From contig NC_079425.1 in assembly GCF_026213295.1 (NCBI RefSeq), forward strand, positions 11,140,909 to 11,204,908: a stretch of 64,000 nt of DNA, in the 5' to 3' direction. Shown piece after piece: positions 11,770 through 48,660 of this stretch. The position numbers and the translations under genes were made by a program. The notes under the pieces were generated by a model, which was given only the letters and a program-made list of their open reading frames with translations, made no database searches and was not told the origin of the DNA. Position 1 is the stretch's first letter. Each line of letters begins with the position of its first letter. This stretch comes from Gadus chalcogrammus. Taxonomy: Eukaryota; Chordata; Actinopteri; Gadiformes; Gadidae.

Positions 11770-12190
11770 CTTTTATAAGGGCAGATAACCACTACGTGGT
11801 TAGATCTCCACGACCAAGACTTGCATGTCCCAAAGTTAACGCGGTAGACTAGCGAGAACGGAGCGGGGGGGCAAGAGAACGGACGCCTTACAGTGGCTCC
11901 AACATTTCAACTTTCACATGCTCTATCACCGGGCGCAACACATCTTTAAAGCACAAGCTTTTTTTTGTTTGGCTTTTTTTTCTTTTTTACTGGCAAGCGC
12001 TTTTTTTTCGTTATCCGTTTTCAGAACACAGGCCCCCCTTAGTGGGCTTATTGGCTTACCAAAAGTTGAAAAAAGAATCCCGGGTTTGGCAAGGGGTTGG
12101 CAAAGAGAGAGAGAGAGTTGGCGTCCACTCGGTGTTTTAGTCCATGCAAGAATCCGGTGCCTCTGTCCAACGTGCTGAAAGCATAACACA
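11770..12190 (-). other. bdnf: Candidate bdnf 5' non-coding exon with RE1 (exon II-like)
   Basis: Minus-strand donor TAAAAG|GTAAGA at 11770/11769. About 390 bases upstream lies an RE1/NRSE (12159-12179), and a palindromic E-box follows further upstream. In mammals the BDNF RE1 lies in exon II, so this unit is assigned as exon II-like. Its position just downstream of an exon I-like donor at 12915 agrees with the mammalian order I-II-III-IV. The 5' limit is approximate and alternative internal donors are possible. Confidence 0.65.
12159..12179 (-). promoter_or_regulatory. bdnf: RE1/NRSE silencer (REST binding site)
   Basis: The minus strand reads TTCAGCACG, then TT, then GGACAGAGGC: a canonical 21-base RE1 with both half-sites (TTCAGCAC and GGACAG) at standard spacing. 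From memory it differs from the mammalian BDNF exon II RE1 at only about two positions. REST binding here silences BDNF outside neurons in mammals. Confidence 0.85.
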
Positions 12191-12277
12191 GCCAGGGTAA
12201 CTATAGGGGCACAGATCTATAGTTTGGGATTGAGTGCCACTTGAAAGTGCTTTACTATCCTTCTTCCCCGCGCCTTG

Positions 12278-12285
12278 TCACGTGA
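12278..12285. promoter_or_regulatory. Palindromic E-box TCACGTGA
   Basis: A perfect USF/bHLH-ZIP palindrome about 100 bases upstream (minus-strand sense) of the RE1, in the presumed promoter of the exon II-like unit. USF-type sites are known in BDNF promoters; use here is inferred. Confidence 0.45.
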
Positions 12286-12914
12286 ATTTCCCACCTTGTC
12301 GTGCCTGTCCTGCTAATATTTGATTACATGTTGGTCGGACATAATTTCCTTTAGAATAGCCCTACACGTCTTTTAACCAAGAGCCGGCAAACACACACAA
12401 AATAAAATAAAAATCTCGCCTCGAAGGCTCCAATGGCATGCCAAAATGACACAGATCAAAGCAGACAACCGATGCAATACCTCCATGCTCTTAATACCAT
12501 GTTAAAAGCTCACTTACAGACACGCACATGTTGCTTTTTTCCCTGTACAAAACATTCAGAAAAACATACATGCATAAAACAGATCCCTGGTTGCCAATTG
12601 CACAAGCCTGCATGGCATTACACCAGATCCACACTTTGCGCGACAGAGAGACAATGGAAGATTTTCCCCCTCATTGCCTTACCTCTTTTCACTGTACCGG
12701 CATATCCTGCGCCGAGAAACGCCACACAATCTTTTCTACACAAAGCTTTGTCAACATCAGCCTCATCAGACATAGAGTCTCTTGTTCCCACTTTCTCACA
12801 AGTATCCAAACGAGTCCACCGCATCCAGCTATGCGTTGTGAGACCAAAACAGCAAGCACGACTGTATTTATTGGTACTGATCCCTTCTAATGATGATGTT
12901 TCCATGTTACTTAC

Positions 12915-12990
12915 CATTTTCCCCCAATACGCTGTCCCGGAGATAGAAGTGTGTTAATATCCACTCACTCCCAACAGCTGCTGGTAGATA
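12915..12990 (-). other. bdnf: Candidate bdnf 5' exon ending in ATG (exon I-like)
   Basis: Minus-strand junction GGAAAATG|GTAAGT at 12915/12914 is a perfect donor that leaves ATG as the last exonic codon. Joining it to the coding exon gives MFHQVRRVM.... It is the most upstream strong candidate and lies about 0.75 kb upstream of the RE1 unit, like mammalian exon I. The 5' end is unknown. Confidence 0.5.
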
Positions 12991-12999
12991 GTCTAGTTT

Positions 13000-15900
13000 G
13001 AAGTCATCCTAGGAGAACTTCAGCAGTGCTAGTAGATCGCCCACCACTTCGGTGACTTATGATTCTAATAACCCCTTTGCAATATCCTTCTTCTTCAAGC
13101 TTGGGTGGCTCTACAGTACGGACAACTATCAACAAGAGCCGTGTTTCAGAAAAGCTTGTATAGATATACGCAATACCTCAGCCCGGACAACGCCATTAGT
13201 GGTCGTGATTGAAATGAGCGAAGGCAATCGAAGTTTTTCCCCAGTGTTTGTTGGGCAAATCGCCAATGCAATGATTAAATCGAAATCACCTTTTTTTTTA
13301 ATAACTGGCACCTACAACTTCTAAGGAACACTCATATTTGAATCATGTGTGACCACTCACTCCCACCTCGACAAAAGGATATTGGCCTATAACGCATGAT
13401 ACGCACAACTTGTTTATTCCCACCCAAGATGGGGCAGAGCCAGGTAGGATAAGGTAACGAATATCACACTGAGGTCCCTGAGTAACTGCGATCAAGTTCT
13501 GGAGAAACTTGTTGCAGCTTTTTAAACGCATACGCTTTGTTGTCGAAACAATGTTTCATACTCACATTGTAAAAAAGTAAATAATCAAGTCCACCGCTTC
13601 GGTCTTCAATAATTGATCTAAGAAATCAAAAGTTTAATCCACATCTTCCGGTGTCAGAACTGACCGAAGACTGAGCTGCTGGTAACCTTTAACGGTACAC
13701 TTGTAGCATCGGTGATTAGGCCTATAGCCTACTTGCCAACTTCCAATATCTCAAGTTGAAAATGCGAAATGTGTTTTCGGTCGAATTCCATCGGTTGCAC
13801 AGCGTAGACCTACAATAGGACATCTAGGCCTGATTGTTATGCAGTAACGAATCGCTATGCTTGCACGTGTGCCTGCAATATACGGACGTTATGAGTAATA
13901 GTCCTAAGGGATATTTGGCCAGAATCTTACCTGGAACACGGACTATCTAAGGACTTAAACGATGCGATCATTGAAACGTGATAAAGGATCGTGGTAGCCC
14001 ATACGGGAATTCGTGCAACGGTGCGTTATTCAACGTACACGTGTTCAGTCAGTCTGTATATCATACACATCCTTTAGCCTGATTCACTAACAAAACGTGT
14101 CTAACGAGTTTAAGGTAACTAGACGCCAATAAGGTCTTCCAATGTTAGATATTGTACTTCAAATACACTTGTGAAACTTAAACAGAAAATCTTAAAACTT
14201 TCATCATTGTACAATGGCATCAATGGAAATAAAAAATGCACCGCATCCCTGCCAACCCATGTCAGTTCTCTTTACTTAAGAACTTGTTGTGTCAGGTACT
14301 CTCTCACTTGTTACAGCGATGGAACATTGCTTTTCCTTCATGCTTAAGTATCTCACTACCACCATCCCATCCACCTCCATCAACACCACGACCCCCACCA
14401 CCATATTCACTACCTCCACCATCAGCACCACCACTACCTCCACCAACATCACCACCACCCCTTTCCCTCTGTCACCGACTCACACTCTTCCCTGTTTAGC
14501 TTTCTCTGCCCTCCCCAGCGTTGCGCCCAAGACCACCAGCATATCTTTAGGCCCAGCCTGAGTTGGCAGATCGATCCCTCCATCCCCGCCCTGGATATGA
14601 CTGCATGGCATTTGGCTCTCCGCTCTGCCAGGCACTTCGCCTGATTTTGAGCGGGGTCTTGGAACGATTAAGTGTTTGAGCAGAATGTGGATTTGGTATC
14701 AATGGTCAAGAGGCCCTGCCCCAAGGGTGTTAAAAGCCCTCCCAGAGCTTTGATGCTAAAGGAGGGAAGACCACTCAATGATTACCGAGTGAAAACATAC
14801 AAGGACGTCGAAAATGATGATCAATTATTTTAAATAAATGTGTGGAATTTATGAAGCAGAAAGTAGTCTTTATGATGGGATATTTAAGTTTTTTCATTTC
14901 ATTCCTGCGGAAGTTGCACACAGGTCGGTGATATCATTAAAAAAATACTCACAACTTTCACTTGACAATCCAAACAGGAACAACTCATTTAACTTCAATC
15001 AGAAAAACTGTTGGAAAATAAAGCCTGTGCCGAGATCACACATCAGGCTTATTAAGTCACTTGAACATTGTAATTATTATGGGATTGTTTCTGTAGCATC
15101 TGTAACATGTTAGCTTTCTTGTTTGCATTCACTAATTACATTTGGGCACTGTGTGGTCTCCAGAATCATTACTTAAATGTAGAGAGCAAGCCTAAAAAAA
15201 TGAGGCAATCAGCACTTTTTTCCTCTTCACTCTCTTGTAATGACAACTATTAACGGACAAGGGATTCATTCGGGAGCTCGGGCGTAATTAGGGTTTTAAT
15301 CTTTGTTCAATGACTATTGATAGCGGTGCCCTACGTCATACGTAACTAGTGTCTGTTGTGTATAAATAGAACCGCCGCTGTTGGCAGGTTATCTCTCTTG
15401 TTGCCAGATCACTTTTTATCTTCCCCTGCCTCACAGTATGAGCCCGTTGCCACAGGATGTCTGGCTCTGCGACGATCCGACGCAGTCAGTCTACACCCGC
15501 CACCGTTCTGACTACACAGCCCCGAAATCAAAGTACCTCAAAGTACTTCAAAGTAGCAAAACACCATTGTTTACTACTTGTTGGAACAAGTAGAAAGTCC
15601 CAAGTTAAAAAAAAGTAATCTGAACAGAGATACTTTTGATGTCTTCTTTTTATGTCAATTTTGTGGTCATCATTGTCCTTTATAAGATCAATACAGAGCT
15701 AAAGAATAGACCAAAGTATCCCCAAAACATTTACATGATATATGCTGTGTTCCCTTGCATTCGTTTTCAGGCCCTGTAGGAAGAAAAACAGCATGTTCCT
15801 GACTATAGAAGTGAAGTTTTCCTCTACGTTGTCACCACTCCATCCAACTGGTGGTGGGACGTGCACAGTAATGTGCTCATAATGACTCACTATATAGCGG

Positions 15901-16966
15901 GTGTAGAGGGTGGCTAGACACCGGTCCACTCAGAGAGAGTGTGAAGCCTGCTGCCCTCTGAGACCCATCACCTTAGTCAAAGTGGCAGGTAATTTAAGCC
16001 TTGCTTTGAGATCATATACAAGGCCTTCTGAACAGCCACATTATGGTCCAAAGAACTCTAAGAGTAAGCAATGCAATGCACATAGGCCGCCGGTTTCATG
16101 GTAGATGAGTTTCAAAATAGATGTGTCCCTCGATTTGGCTTTAAAGAGGCTACAGGGCTACGGGGTGTAATCATTGTATGCGTGTTGTGTCTCTGTGAGA
16201 ACGTGATTGTGTGCGGAGGGCCACCAATTTGAATAGATGGATTTGCATCTTGTTACCAGGCCATAGAGATTATTGGTTCCGAGAAGGGGCGACCTGAAAT
16301 TTTGCATGGCGGCGTAAACTCAGGTTTGTAACCTTAAATGATTTTCCAATGAGAATAAAGGTGTTCAACTTTAAAAGAGTTTTAGAGTCAAACTAACTCT
16401 GGTTACAAAATGGAAGGAACACTTATAAGAAATCTTTAATCGGCCACTGCTCTATACTGATAGTAATTCACAAGCAAATCCATAAAGGCCGGAACGATGT
16501 TAGAAACATAAAATGGCGGCCCGTTGGTTTCCTGCATCTGATGGTGTTGCACAGCATCGCTTCCTGGATATGGGAGAGTTCGGAAGAGGGAGAAGAACCA
16601 TCCAGTGCCACACCCACCTGCAGCCACACCCGGCCTATTTCCATAAAAAGCTGATGGAAGTGACCATTATGTAAGGTACAGGATCGCCAAGAACCCAACA
16701 CTACCTGTCAAAAACCTTCCGATCGCATTAAGAATAAACATGTGATTGAAACCAGAAATCAACAATTCAGTTTTGGATCATTCTTTGTTATTTTTCTATA
16801 AATCAAAGCATAAAAATTGAAGGCATTTTATGGGAGAAAATGTATTTTGTCGGTTTTAAAAGTATTGTTTTTGTTCCCAGCCGTGTAATATGATGAGAAG
16901 TGGTTAAATGTGGAATCATGGTGCCTATACATTTGAAAATGTCCTACATTTAAATTGTCTGTAAAT
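13000..16966. other. Gene-free region upstream of bdnf
   Basis: No coding exons recognised. A further good minus-strand donor (TTCCAG|GTAAGA at 13931/13930) could belong to another 5' exon but has no supporting motif. 14350-14460 is a CCA/CCT-rich low-complexity patch. 15230-15345 has several homeodomain/SOX-like words and may be a conserved element. Confidence 0.5.
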
Positions 16967-17282
16967 CTTTACAATAAGGGTACATTAATGAATCATTAAT
17001 TTACATTAGTTAATGCAGCAATAAGCAATATTATGTAGAATATGCTTGGTGGTTAGGGTTACTTGGTTAGAGTTAACCCAAACACAATTAAATAAAGCAT
17101 TCATGAATACCCATGAACATCATTACCTTAGCTAACTTAAGTTAACATAAGTAAACATGAACACAATGAGTATATTATTACTCATTAGTTAACAGTCACC
17201 TAACTGTTAGTTAATTCTCATGACTGCATTTACTAAAGTAAATTCATATTTGATTGACGAAGTCTTATTGTAAAGTGTTACC
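16967..17282. mobile_element. MITE with CTTTACAATAAG termini
   Basis: The left end CTTTACAATAAGGG is the inverse of the right end CTTATTGTAAAG, with an AT-rich, repetitive TTAGTTAA/TTAACAT interior. This is a very common non-coding teleost DNA element, recognised by pattern. The superfamily is not assigned. Confidence 0.75.
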
Positions 17283-19594
17283 ATGTTGTCTCACCATAAG
17301 CTTTACTCATGTATGAGTTCAAAGTATGAAGACAAAGCATTAAATATTTCAATTTTCAGAAGCTTTCATGTAAACAATGTCAAAAAACGTGTGTGCATAG
17401 TTGAACTGTATTTTGGTCACAATGCAACAGATGATTAGCAGTAACATACATAATCTCTGGTTTTGTATTTATATTTGTCCTTGATTGTATTGCCATTGGT
17501 CCCGGTCCAAAATCCACTTGCTAAGAATAAAGACCAACAAGCTTCCTTATCACAGTTGGGAGACGAGCAGCGGGCACAAAGTTAAACTCCATGGTCTTAA
17601 AGGGAATAAAGGCTGGGCAGTGTGGGGAGTGGGAATTGTTAAGGATAATATGAAGGAGTGGGATTTCGCATGCATTTGTCTGTGGGGGAGATCCCAGCCA
17701 AAGTTTCTCTATACATCAAAGGGCCTCTGCAAATAAAAGCACACTTGTCAGGGGCGAACAAACTGCCTCCTTTGTGCATTCTACCAGCCAAACTCAGGCA
17801 CACAAAGACACTGGATGTACTACACTGCAAAGACATACTATTCAGATGACATGCTTAGCTCTCTGGTGGTTTGCTGTGTGCCTTTGTCTGTCCCGACCAG
17901 GACAGGTATATAATATCACTGGATCAAAATCCTTTCAGTCCCTTTTACCCCCTGTTAAAGACTCCTGTTTCACCCTTCCCCCATGCACTCCACTATTCTT
18001 TCTTTTCTTAAACAAAGTCAACTTGATGCAGCCAGATAACACTTGAAGCCCTCCAGCCTAATGCCCAAAAATGAGTCTCAAGTTCTTTGAGGTTCCTGCG
18101 GCCAGCGCCCCGTGTTCAGACTGGTCAGACACACTGGACATGTTTCTGTTTTGCCTCAGGGAAGGTTTCCTTTATTCCTCCCCCTTTTCGGTGTTGCAGC
18201 TGTTGAAATATTTGTCATCTGCATCTCCACCTGTGATATAAATCTACCAGCCGGAAGATCTCAGCCGAATACAATAGATCTCAATAGAATACACATCCAC
18301 ACACAGACACACACACACACACACGCATCCACCGACATGTAAGCACATATGAGGCAGCGTATGGCTGGACTGGATAACACGTGACTCGTTGTCTGCTTAC
18401 TTCATTTAAGTTAAGCTTAATATTAGCCCTCGTCTTATATAGTTCTCTCAAGTATAGTCGTAGTATATACTATAGTATAGCATCATTTAGAAATGTAATT
18501 CTCATGATCTTGAATTGCTAACACAAGTCTTTCGACCAATGAGAATCATTGCAGCACAAAATGTGCTTACATAACCTCTGACCAAGTGATTAGAAGAGGG
18601 CAAAGACTGGGTCGAATACATTCAAATAACTCCTAATCACTACTTTGTCTACTGCAAATTGGTGCAGCATGGAAAGTGAGTGGAATTGAGTCTTTTCACT
18701 GGATGTAATAAAATAAATCTCCTTCTTTGCCCCGTTTCTTTCCAATTTGAATGAAATCTCGAGGCACACCTGAGCTCACCTGTTCAATGGCAGAGGGGCC
18801 AGCACCATTGCTCTCTCTTACATTTTTTAGCATGCTGGGGAATAAAGATGCGAGTGTGAGTGATTGCAATGAGTCAGCATCAGGGTGATTTGCCTTTCAC
18901 TGCAAATGAGTGTGGGTGTCTCACTAACTTGCAGATACAAACTAGATATTGTTTTATGTCATCGATGAGAGCTAAATCTGGGGAATATTTTTTTCAATAT
19001 ACAAGAATGTTTTCACCATCTCCCACACCCTGGGGAGAGAAATCTGGTAGATAAAGATAAATGTCAGTCTATTTCTTTTTATACATTAGAATACAGAGTA
19101 CATTATATTGAATTGTAATTGCAAATACAGGAGTAGTGTCTGAACGGGGTTAAGTTGGCATGTGGAGCATCCCCCTAGGTGGCTCAACTGTTTATTGAAA
19201 AGCGACGGCCACAATTACCAAGCAAGTTGTCTGTGACAATCCTCACTCATCCCCTCTCTTCACATCACAACAACTTTTCTCTTTCAACCAGATGCTTTGC
19301 AGAAGATGATATTTGCCATATGTAAAGCATACCCTATGCGGAAGTTCATAGCAGTTAAAAGTAAATGTTTAAAGAAAATAGTTAATCAGGTGGTACTATA
19401 CTTCAACAATAGCAGAAGAGGAAAAAGAAAAGAGCCATTATATGTATGAATATGCAAAATTGAGAACACGCCTACACAAGCACGTGTTCAACCCTTAGTA
19501 ATCAAGCACATAAACACAACGTTAAAAACATTAAATATCAAATCATTGCTGTTTCTGTTACATTGTGCTTTTGGAATACCTTCCCATGTTCGAC
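17283..19594. other. Gene-free intergenic DNA
   Basis: No exons or RNA genes recognised. Contains a short CA repeat (18301-18324). The remainder appears unique. Confidence 0.5.
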
Positions 19595-19770
19595 ATGTAT
19601 AACATGTTGATCATGTTATAAAATGGTGTACTAGTAGATACACATGTTTGATCATGTTATAATATGGTGTACTAGTAGATAAAAATATTTGATCATGTTA
19701 AAATATAGTTTACTAGTACATACACATGTCTGATCGTGTTATAATATAGTGTACAAATACCTATATGTTC
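19595..19770. repeat. 41-bp minisatellite, about four copies
   Basis: The word TGATCATGTTA recurs at about 19608, 19649, 19690 and (as TGATCGTGTT) 19731, an exact 41-base period. Each unit also carries GGTGTACTAGTAGATA or a close variant. Copies diverge progressively toward the right. Confidence 0.9.
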
Positions 19771-20033
19771 ATGTATAAATATGGGCATTGGGAGGTGATA
19801 TCGGTGCTCTGGCAGTCACGTACGTGACTACAACTTTAAATTCAAAGCTGTGCTTACAAAAGAGAGCAGATTTTTTTTTTCATTATTTTGGTCAACTATA
19901 ACAAAAACAAAGTGTATATATATATAAAAGATAGCAATTAGGATAATGTTAAATAAGGGATATATATCCATATAATATAGCATAGTTTATGTAATATAAG
20001 GTATATATAAGATATACATCTAAATAAATATAT

Positions 20034-20070
<37 letters not shown>
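20034..20070. repeat. (TA)n microsatellite
   Basis: TA run followed by ACATACATAC, within a wider AT-rich stretch (19915-20120). Confidence 0.9.
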
Positions 20071-20073
<3 letters not shown>

Positions 20074-20559
20074 CATACACATAGAATCACTAGCAGCACA
20101 GGTATATATTATATATTATACTGCCCCCATGGTTAAGTCTCTATGCTGAAGAATGTTGCGTGAAGAATGCAACATTGTCTTTCTGACATTAGCCTCCGCT
20201 AATGGTGAAGTGTTTATCTGCAAAGGCACCTGCATCATACAGCCCCTGCCCTGGAGGATGAGTCATCCGCAGCCGCCATACATTTGAGGTGGGCTTGGCT
20301 GTGTTCCTGAGTGGGGAACGTGGAGAGGGGCATCGCACATTGCTGAGCCATCACAGCTGTACTGATTTTCTGTCACGTTTCTTTTATAGCAGGAAACATA
20401 ACCTGGTAAAGGAGACACTTTGTAGGTCTTACCTATTCCCTTGCTATTGATACTGAATCCTTACCTTTCAATGATCTACAAACAATGTGTCTCGTTGTTT
20501 TCCCTCCCTTTTTCTTGCTGCCAGATTACATCATTTTATACATTCGCTTATGATCTCTA

Positions 20560-20720
20560 AAAATGTGAGTCACACGATAATTTCAATTAATTTCCATATA
20601 ATGCAAATGAGGAGGTAGATGACCAGACAAACAATCAGAATAACAATGACAATGTAATTAGGTGTCGCAGTTCCAATTAATGAAAAAGGTTAATAAGGCG
20701 CTGGTCTCATTACGTTGCTG
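20560..20720. promoter_or_regulatory. Possible conserved enhancer element
   Basis: A dense cluster of transcription-factor words: POU octamer ATGCAAAT (about 20602), several AATTA/TAATTA homeodomain cores, and ACAATG SOX-type sites. It lies between bdnf and kif18a with no coding potential. Enhancer function is an inference from composition only. Confidence 0.3.
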
Positions 20721-22259
20721 TGTTGGCATTGCCATACCTTTACCTGAGCATACATTATGGTTGATGGATGAATGTGGCTGGTTACTGCAGAAGACAGCTT
20801 GAGCAATGCAGGGGGATAGTTCCCTTCACATTTATCCAACAGACACAAAAATAAATTGCCTCTAGCAGCGCTCGAGAAACAAAGAAAATACGTTCATCTG
20901 CTCAACATCTTTTGAGATCCGGGAAGAAAGATGATACATGCACTATGACTGTTCCCAGGGCTTACCTTATTCGCCAATGGAAATGACTGATCCCCGATCT
21001 GTGCTCAGTGGTAGTCCTATGGCCACTAATAGGTTCAAATCCAATTGCATTTATTCTTATTAAAAGTATAAAAGCTCTAGCTCTACTTTCGAATATTGCA
21101 TGCGTTGGTCAAGGGAGTTGGTGTAAACAGTCTCCATGGTGCTGATTTACATTTCAAATCCTGGGTGCATTCCAGTAATTTCCATAAACCCAATTTCAAT
21201 ATTTGCATTAGGCATCACGGGACAGTGAGCTGCAACCAACCCATTTGGCTTCACCTAAAGTTTGGAGAAAAAGATTGAAACTGACCTTTTACATTTTTTA
21301 ATAAGGAAAGAGAATCAAATAAAATCTGGACTTCTAGTTCTTAAAATAGTCCATAATAGGAGATGAGGAAAGTTGTGTTTGTTAGTATTGGAACATAAAC
21401 TTAGCACATGAATAATACTCTGCTTTTACAGGCGAAACACATGAAAATACATTTCATTTTAGATCACAAATAGCATAAATGGGCACCAGTGAAACACATG
21501 ATTGTTTGACGTTAACCCCAGGGGTACACAACACACCATGGCTGACTATGTACTGTGTGAGAGCCAACAGGGGTGTACGCTGTGAGGGGAAATATTAAGA
21601 CATGAGCGGCTCTAATGATTTCAGGTGACTGAGGGTGACGGGTGTGACGTGCTAGTCGGTCGTCAGCAGAGTGGGAGGGGCTCCGTGCACGTGGATGTGT
21701 GGGAGCATGTGCATCCTTCTCCTAGACAGACAGACACACCCGCACACACACAGTGGAGCAACAACCCCACAGAACATGTTGTGATTTATGTTGTCAAGGT
21801 GTGTTGATTGGGTGGCAGAAAGTTGTTATCATTACAAAATGAGAATGGGTATTCGAGAATAGGCTTTTTCTCTAACCTTAGATGTAAACATAAAGTGTGC
21901 AGTGGAAAAAAAACGAATGAAAATTAAATTTGCCTTATTGGTTTGATTAGAAATTGAAATACTAATCCTTAATGATCTTTAATCAGTGGAAGAATAAACA
22001 CAGGATTCCAGTACATCTTCAAGTGATCTTTGCCTTAGTATCTTGAGTTCAAGCAGTCTTTTAAAGTAAAGAAGATCGTCAACTCTGATCTTTTCAAATA
22101 ATACAAAAATAAATTATACAAAAATAGAGTTCCCAACAATGTGACGCATTTGCACCAAGGTATTTTTTCTCTGAACAAATCACAACACATAATATGTAAT
22201 GTCTCTAAGGGAGGCAAGATAAAACAATAGGTCCGACATGATCCTAGATTCTACCTGCA

Positions 22260-22338
22260 GTTGCTAAGCAACATCCACCTCTAACCTCTCAATCAGTCCC
22301 ATTGGTCAGCAGGAAAAACGCACAACGCATCCTATTGG
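22260..22338. promoter_or_regulatory. RFX X-box with paired inverted CCAAT boxes
   Basis: GTTGCTAAGCAAC (22260-22272) fits the RFX X-box consensus with both half-sites. ATTGG follows at 22301 and again at 22334, 33 bases apart, a spacing typical of NF-Y pairs. There is no gene start here that I can identify. It lies about 0.65 kb beyond the kif18a poly(A) signal. Confidence 0.4.
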
Positions 22339-22990
22339 CTAAGAGAAAGTTAATAAACTTTAGCTAAGACCTGCCTCCTTACGTGTGCTCGCGCACATAC
22401 ACACACTCACACACACGAGATTCTTGTGAATGAGAGCAGCCGAGGGTGTCAGTGCTTGCGCAGTACAGTGCTGATATATGCATTGAGCTCCTGAGCTAAA
22501 AATAAAGATCACACTGAATGCTGTACCAATGAAAGTTGCAAGACTGGATTCAAAGTGACACGTCTAGTCCTCTCAGACAGCGGAGGTCTGTCTTTAGCTT
22601 TGGATAGTCTATTTCCCCCCCTCTCATTTCTAATGATTTGATCTAACTGACTACCTACAAATCTGAACCTGCAATGTTTTGACTGACATCAAAAACACGT
22701 ATATAAATACAGCTTTAATGTTTTCGTGGTTGTTACCTTTTGGTAATTATGTGCTTAATGCTAATTAGAATGGTTGTACAAGCAGTTTCTCACCACTGAA
22801 GGGCAAACCCCTCGATGGCCCAACACAAAACCACGGGTCAGTGGAAGGAGAAACCATTCATGGAGGACATGTACATAAACTGCAATGCATACATGGAACA
22901 GAAACAACTGTGGACCTGGTGATATGCCAGCTAGCAGATATGTTATCTTACTAATTAGACTCAACACAGCAAAAAATGGAATTATACTGC

Positions 22991-22996
22991 TTTATT
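22991..22996 (-). terminator. kif18a: kif18a poly(A) signal AATAAA
   Basis: Minus-strand AATAAA about 145 bases after the kif18a stop codon, implying a short 3' UTR of about 170 bases. Confidence 0.7.
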
Positions 22997-23140
22997 GAAA
23001 GAAATCTTCAGGCAACATGACTATATACATTAAAAACAACTATTGTAAGACTTTTTCATTTCAATTTAACAAAAGCAGTGTGAAAAGTGAAAGATATGTA
23101 CAAAGACAGAGAGAGGGAGAGAATGGATCAGGGATCAGCT

Positions 23141-48001
<24,861 letters not shown>

Positions 48002-48126
48002 TATGAATCTTCTTCAGAAACTCTGTAGAAAAAAAAACCGATGGAAACAATAGTGAGGACACTTTTTTGGAATGAGTATGTTTAGATAAGCATTAAACCC
48101 AATTATAAGTTAACTGTACTTGTTAA

Positions 48127-48557
48127 AGGCACCCAGTGCAACTTTCGAGGCTTAAAAATAAACATTCAATTTCTAGTCTTTTTTACACTTAGTAAGTTTC
48201 AATAACTCCATACCAATACATACCGGCATTTAAGCAGCAAAGATGAGACGTCGGTTGTGTGGTGAGAACTGATACAAAATCGATAACAACAACAATGCCG
48301 CCATTTTCTTTATTTTTTGTAACCTACAATAAATAAAGCAGGCTTCCAGTCAATGGAAAAATGGCTTCTCCCCACAGGCGATTGTTGTTGTTTACGATTT
48401 TCTATCAGTTCTCACCACACAACGACGTCTCATCTTTGCTCCTTGAATGTCGATATGTAATGGTATGGAGTTATTGAAACTTACTACGTGTAAAAAAGAC
48501 TAGAAATTGAATGTTTATTTTTCATTGAATGTTTACATAAAGTTGCACTGGGTGCCT
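48127..48557. mobile_element. Foldback MITE (431 bp) flanked by TTAA
   Basis: TTAA on both sides. Ends AGGCACCCAGTGCAACTTT and its inverse. The inverted arms extend inward about 170 bases (for example GATGAGACGTCGGTTGTGTG against CACACAACGACGTCTCATC) around a short loop. A TTAA target suggests piggyBac or Kolobok derivation. No coding capacity. Confidence 0.85.
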
Positions 48558-48660
48558 TTAAAAGAGCAAGACATTGTTGTATACATGTTATACAGCCATA
48601 AGTGATACAGTGTATGAGGACACAGGCATTACAGTTTTGGTTTCTGAAAGCATCTGCATG

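Noticed and set aside
13925..13940. Further bdnf 5' exon from donor TTCCAG|GTAAGA at 13931
   Set aside because: A good donor alone is weak evidence. I saw no conserved promoter motif or in-frame ATG beside it.
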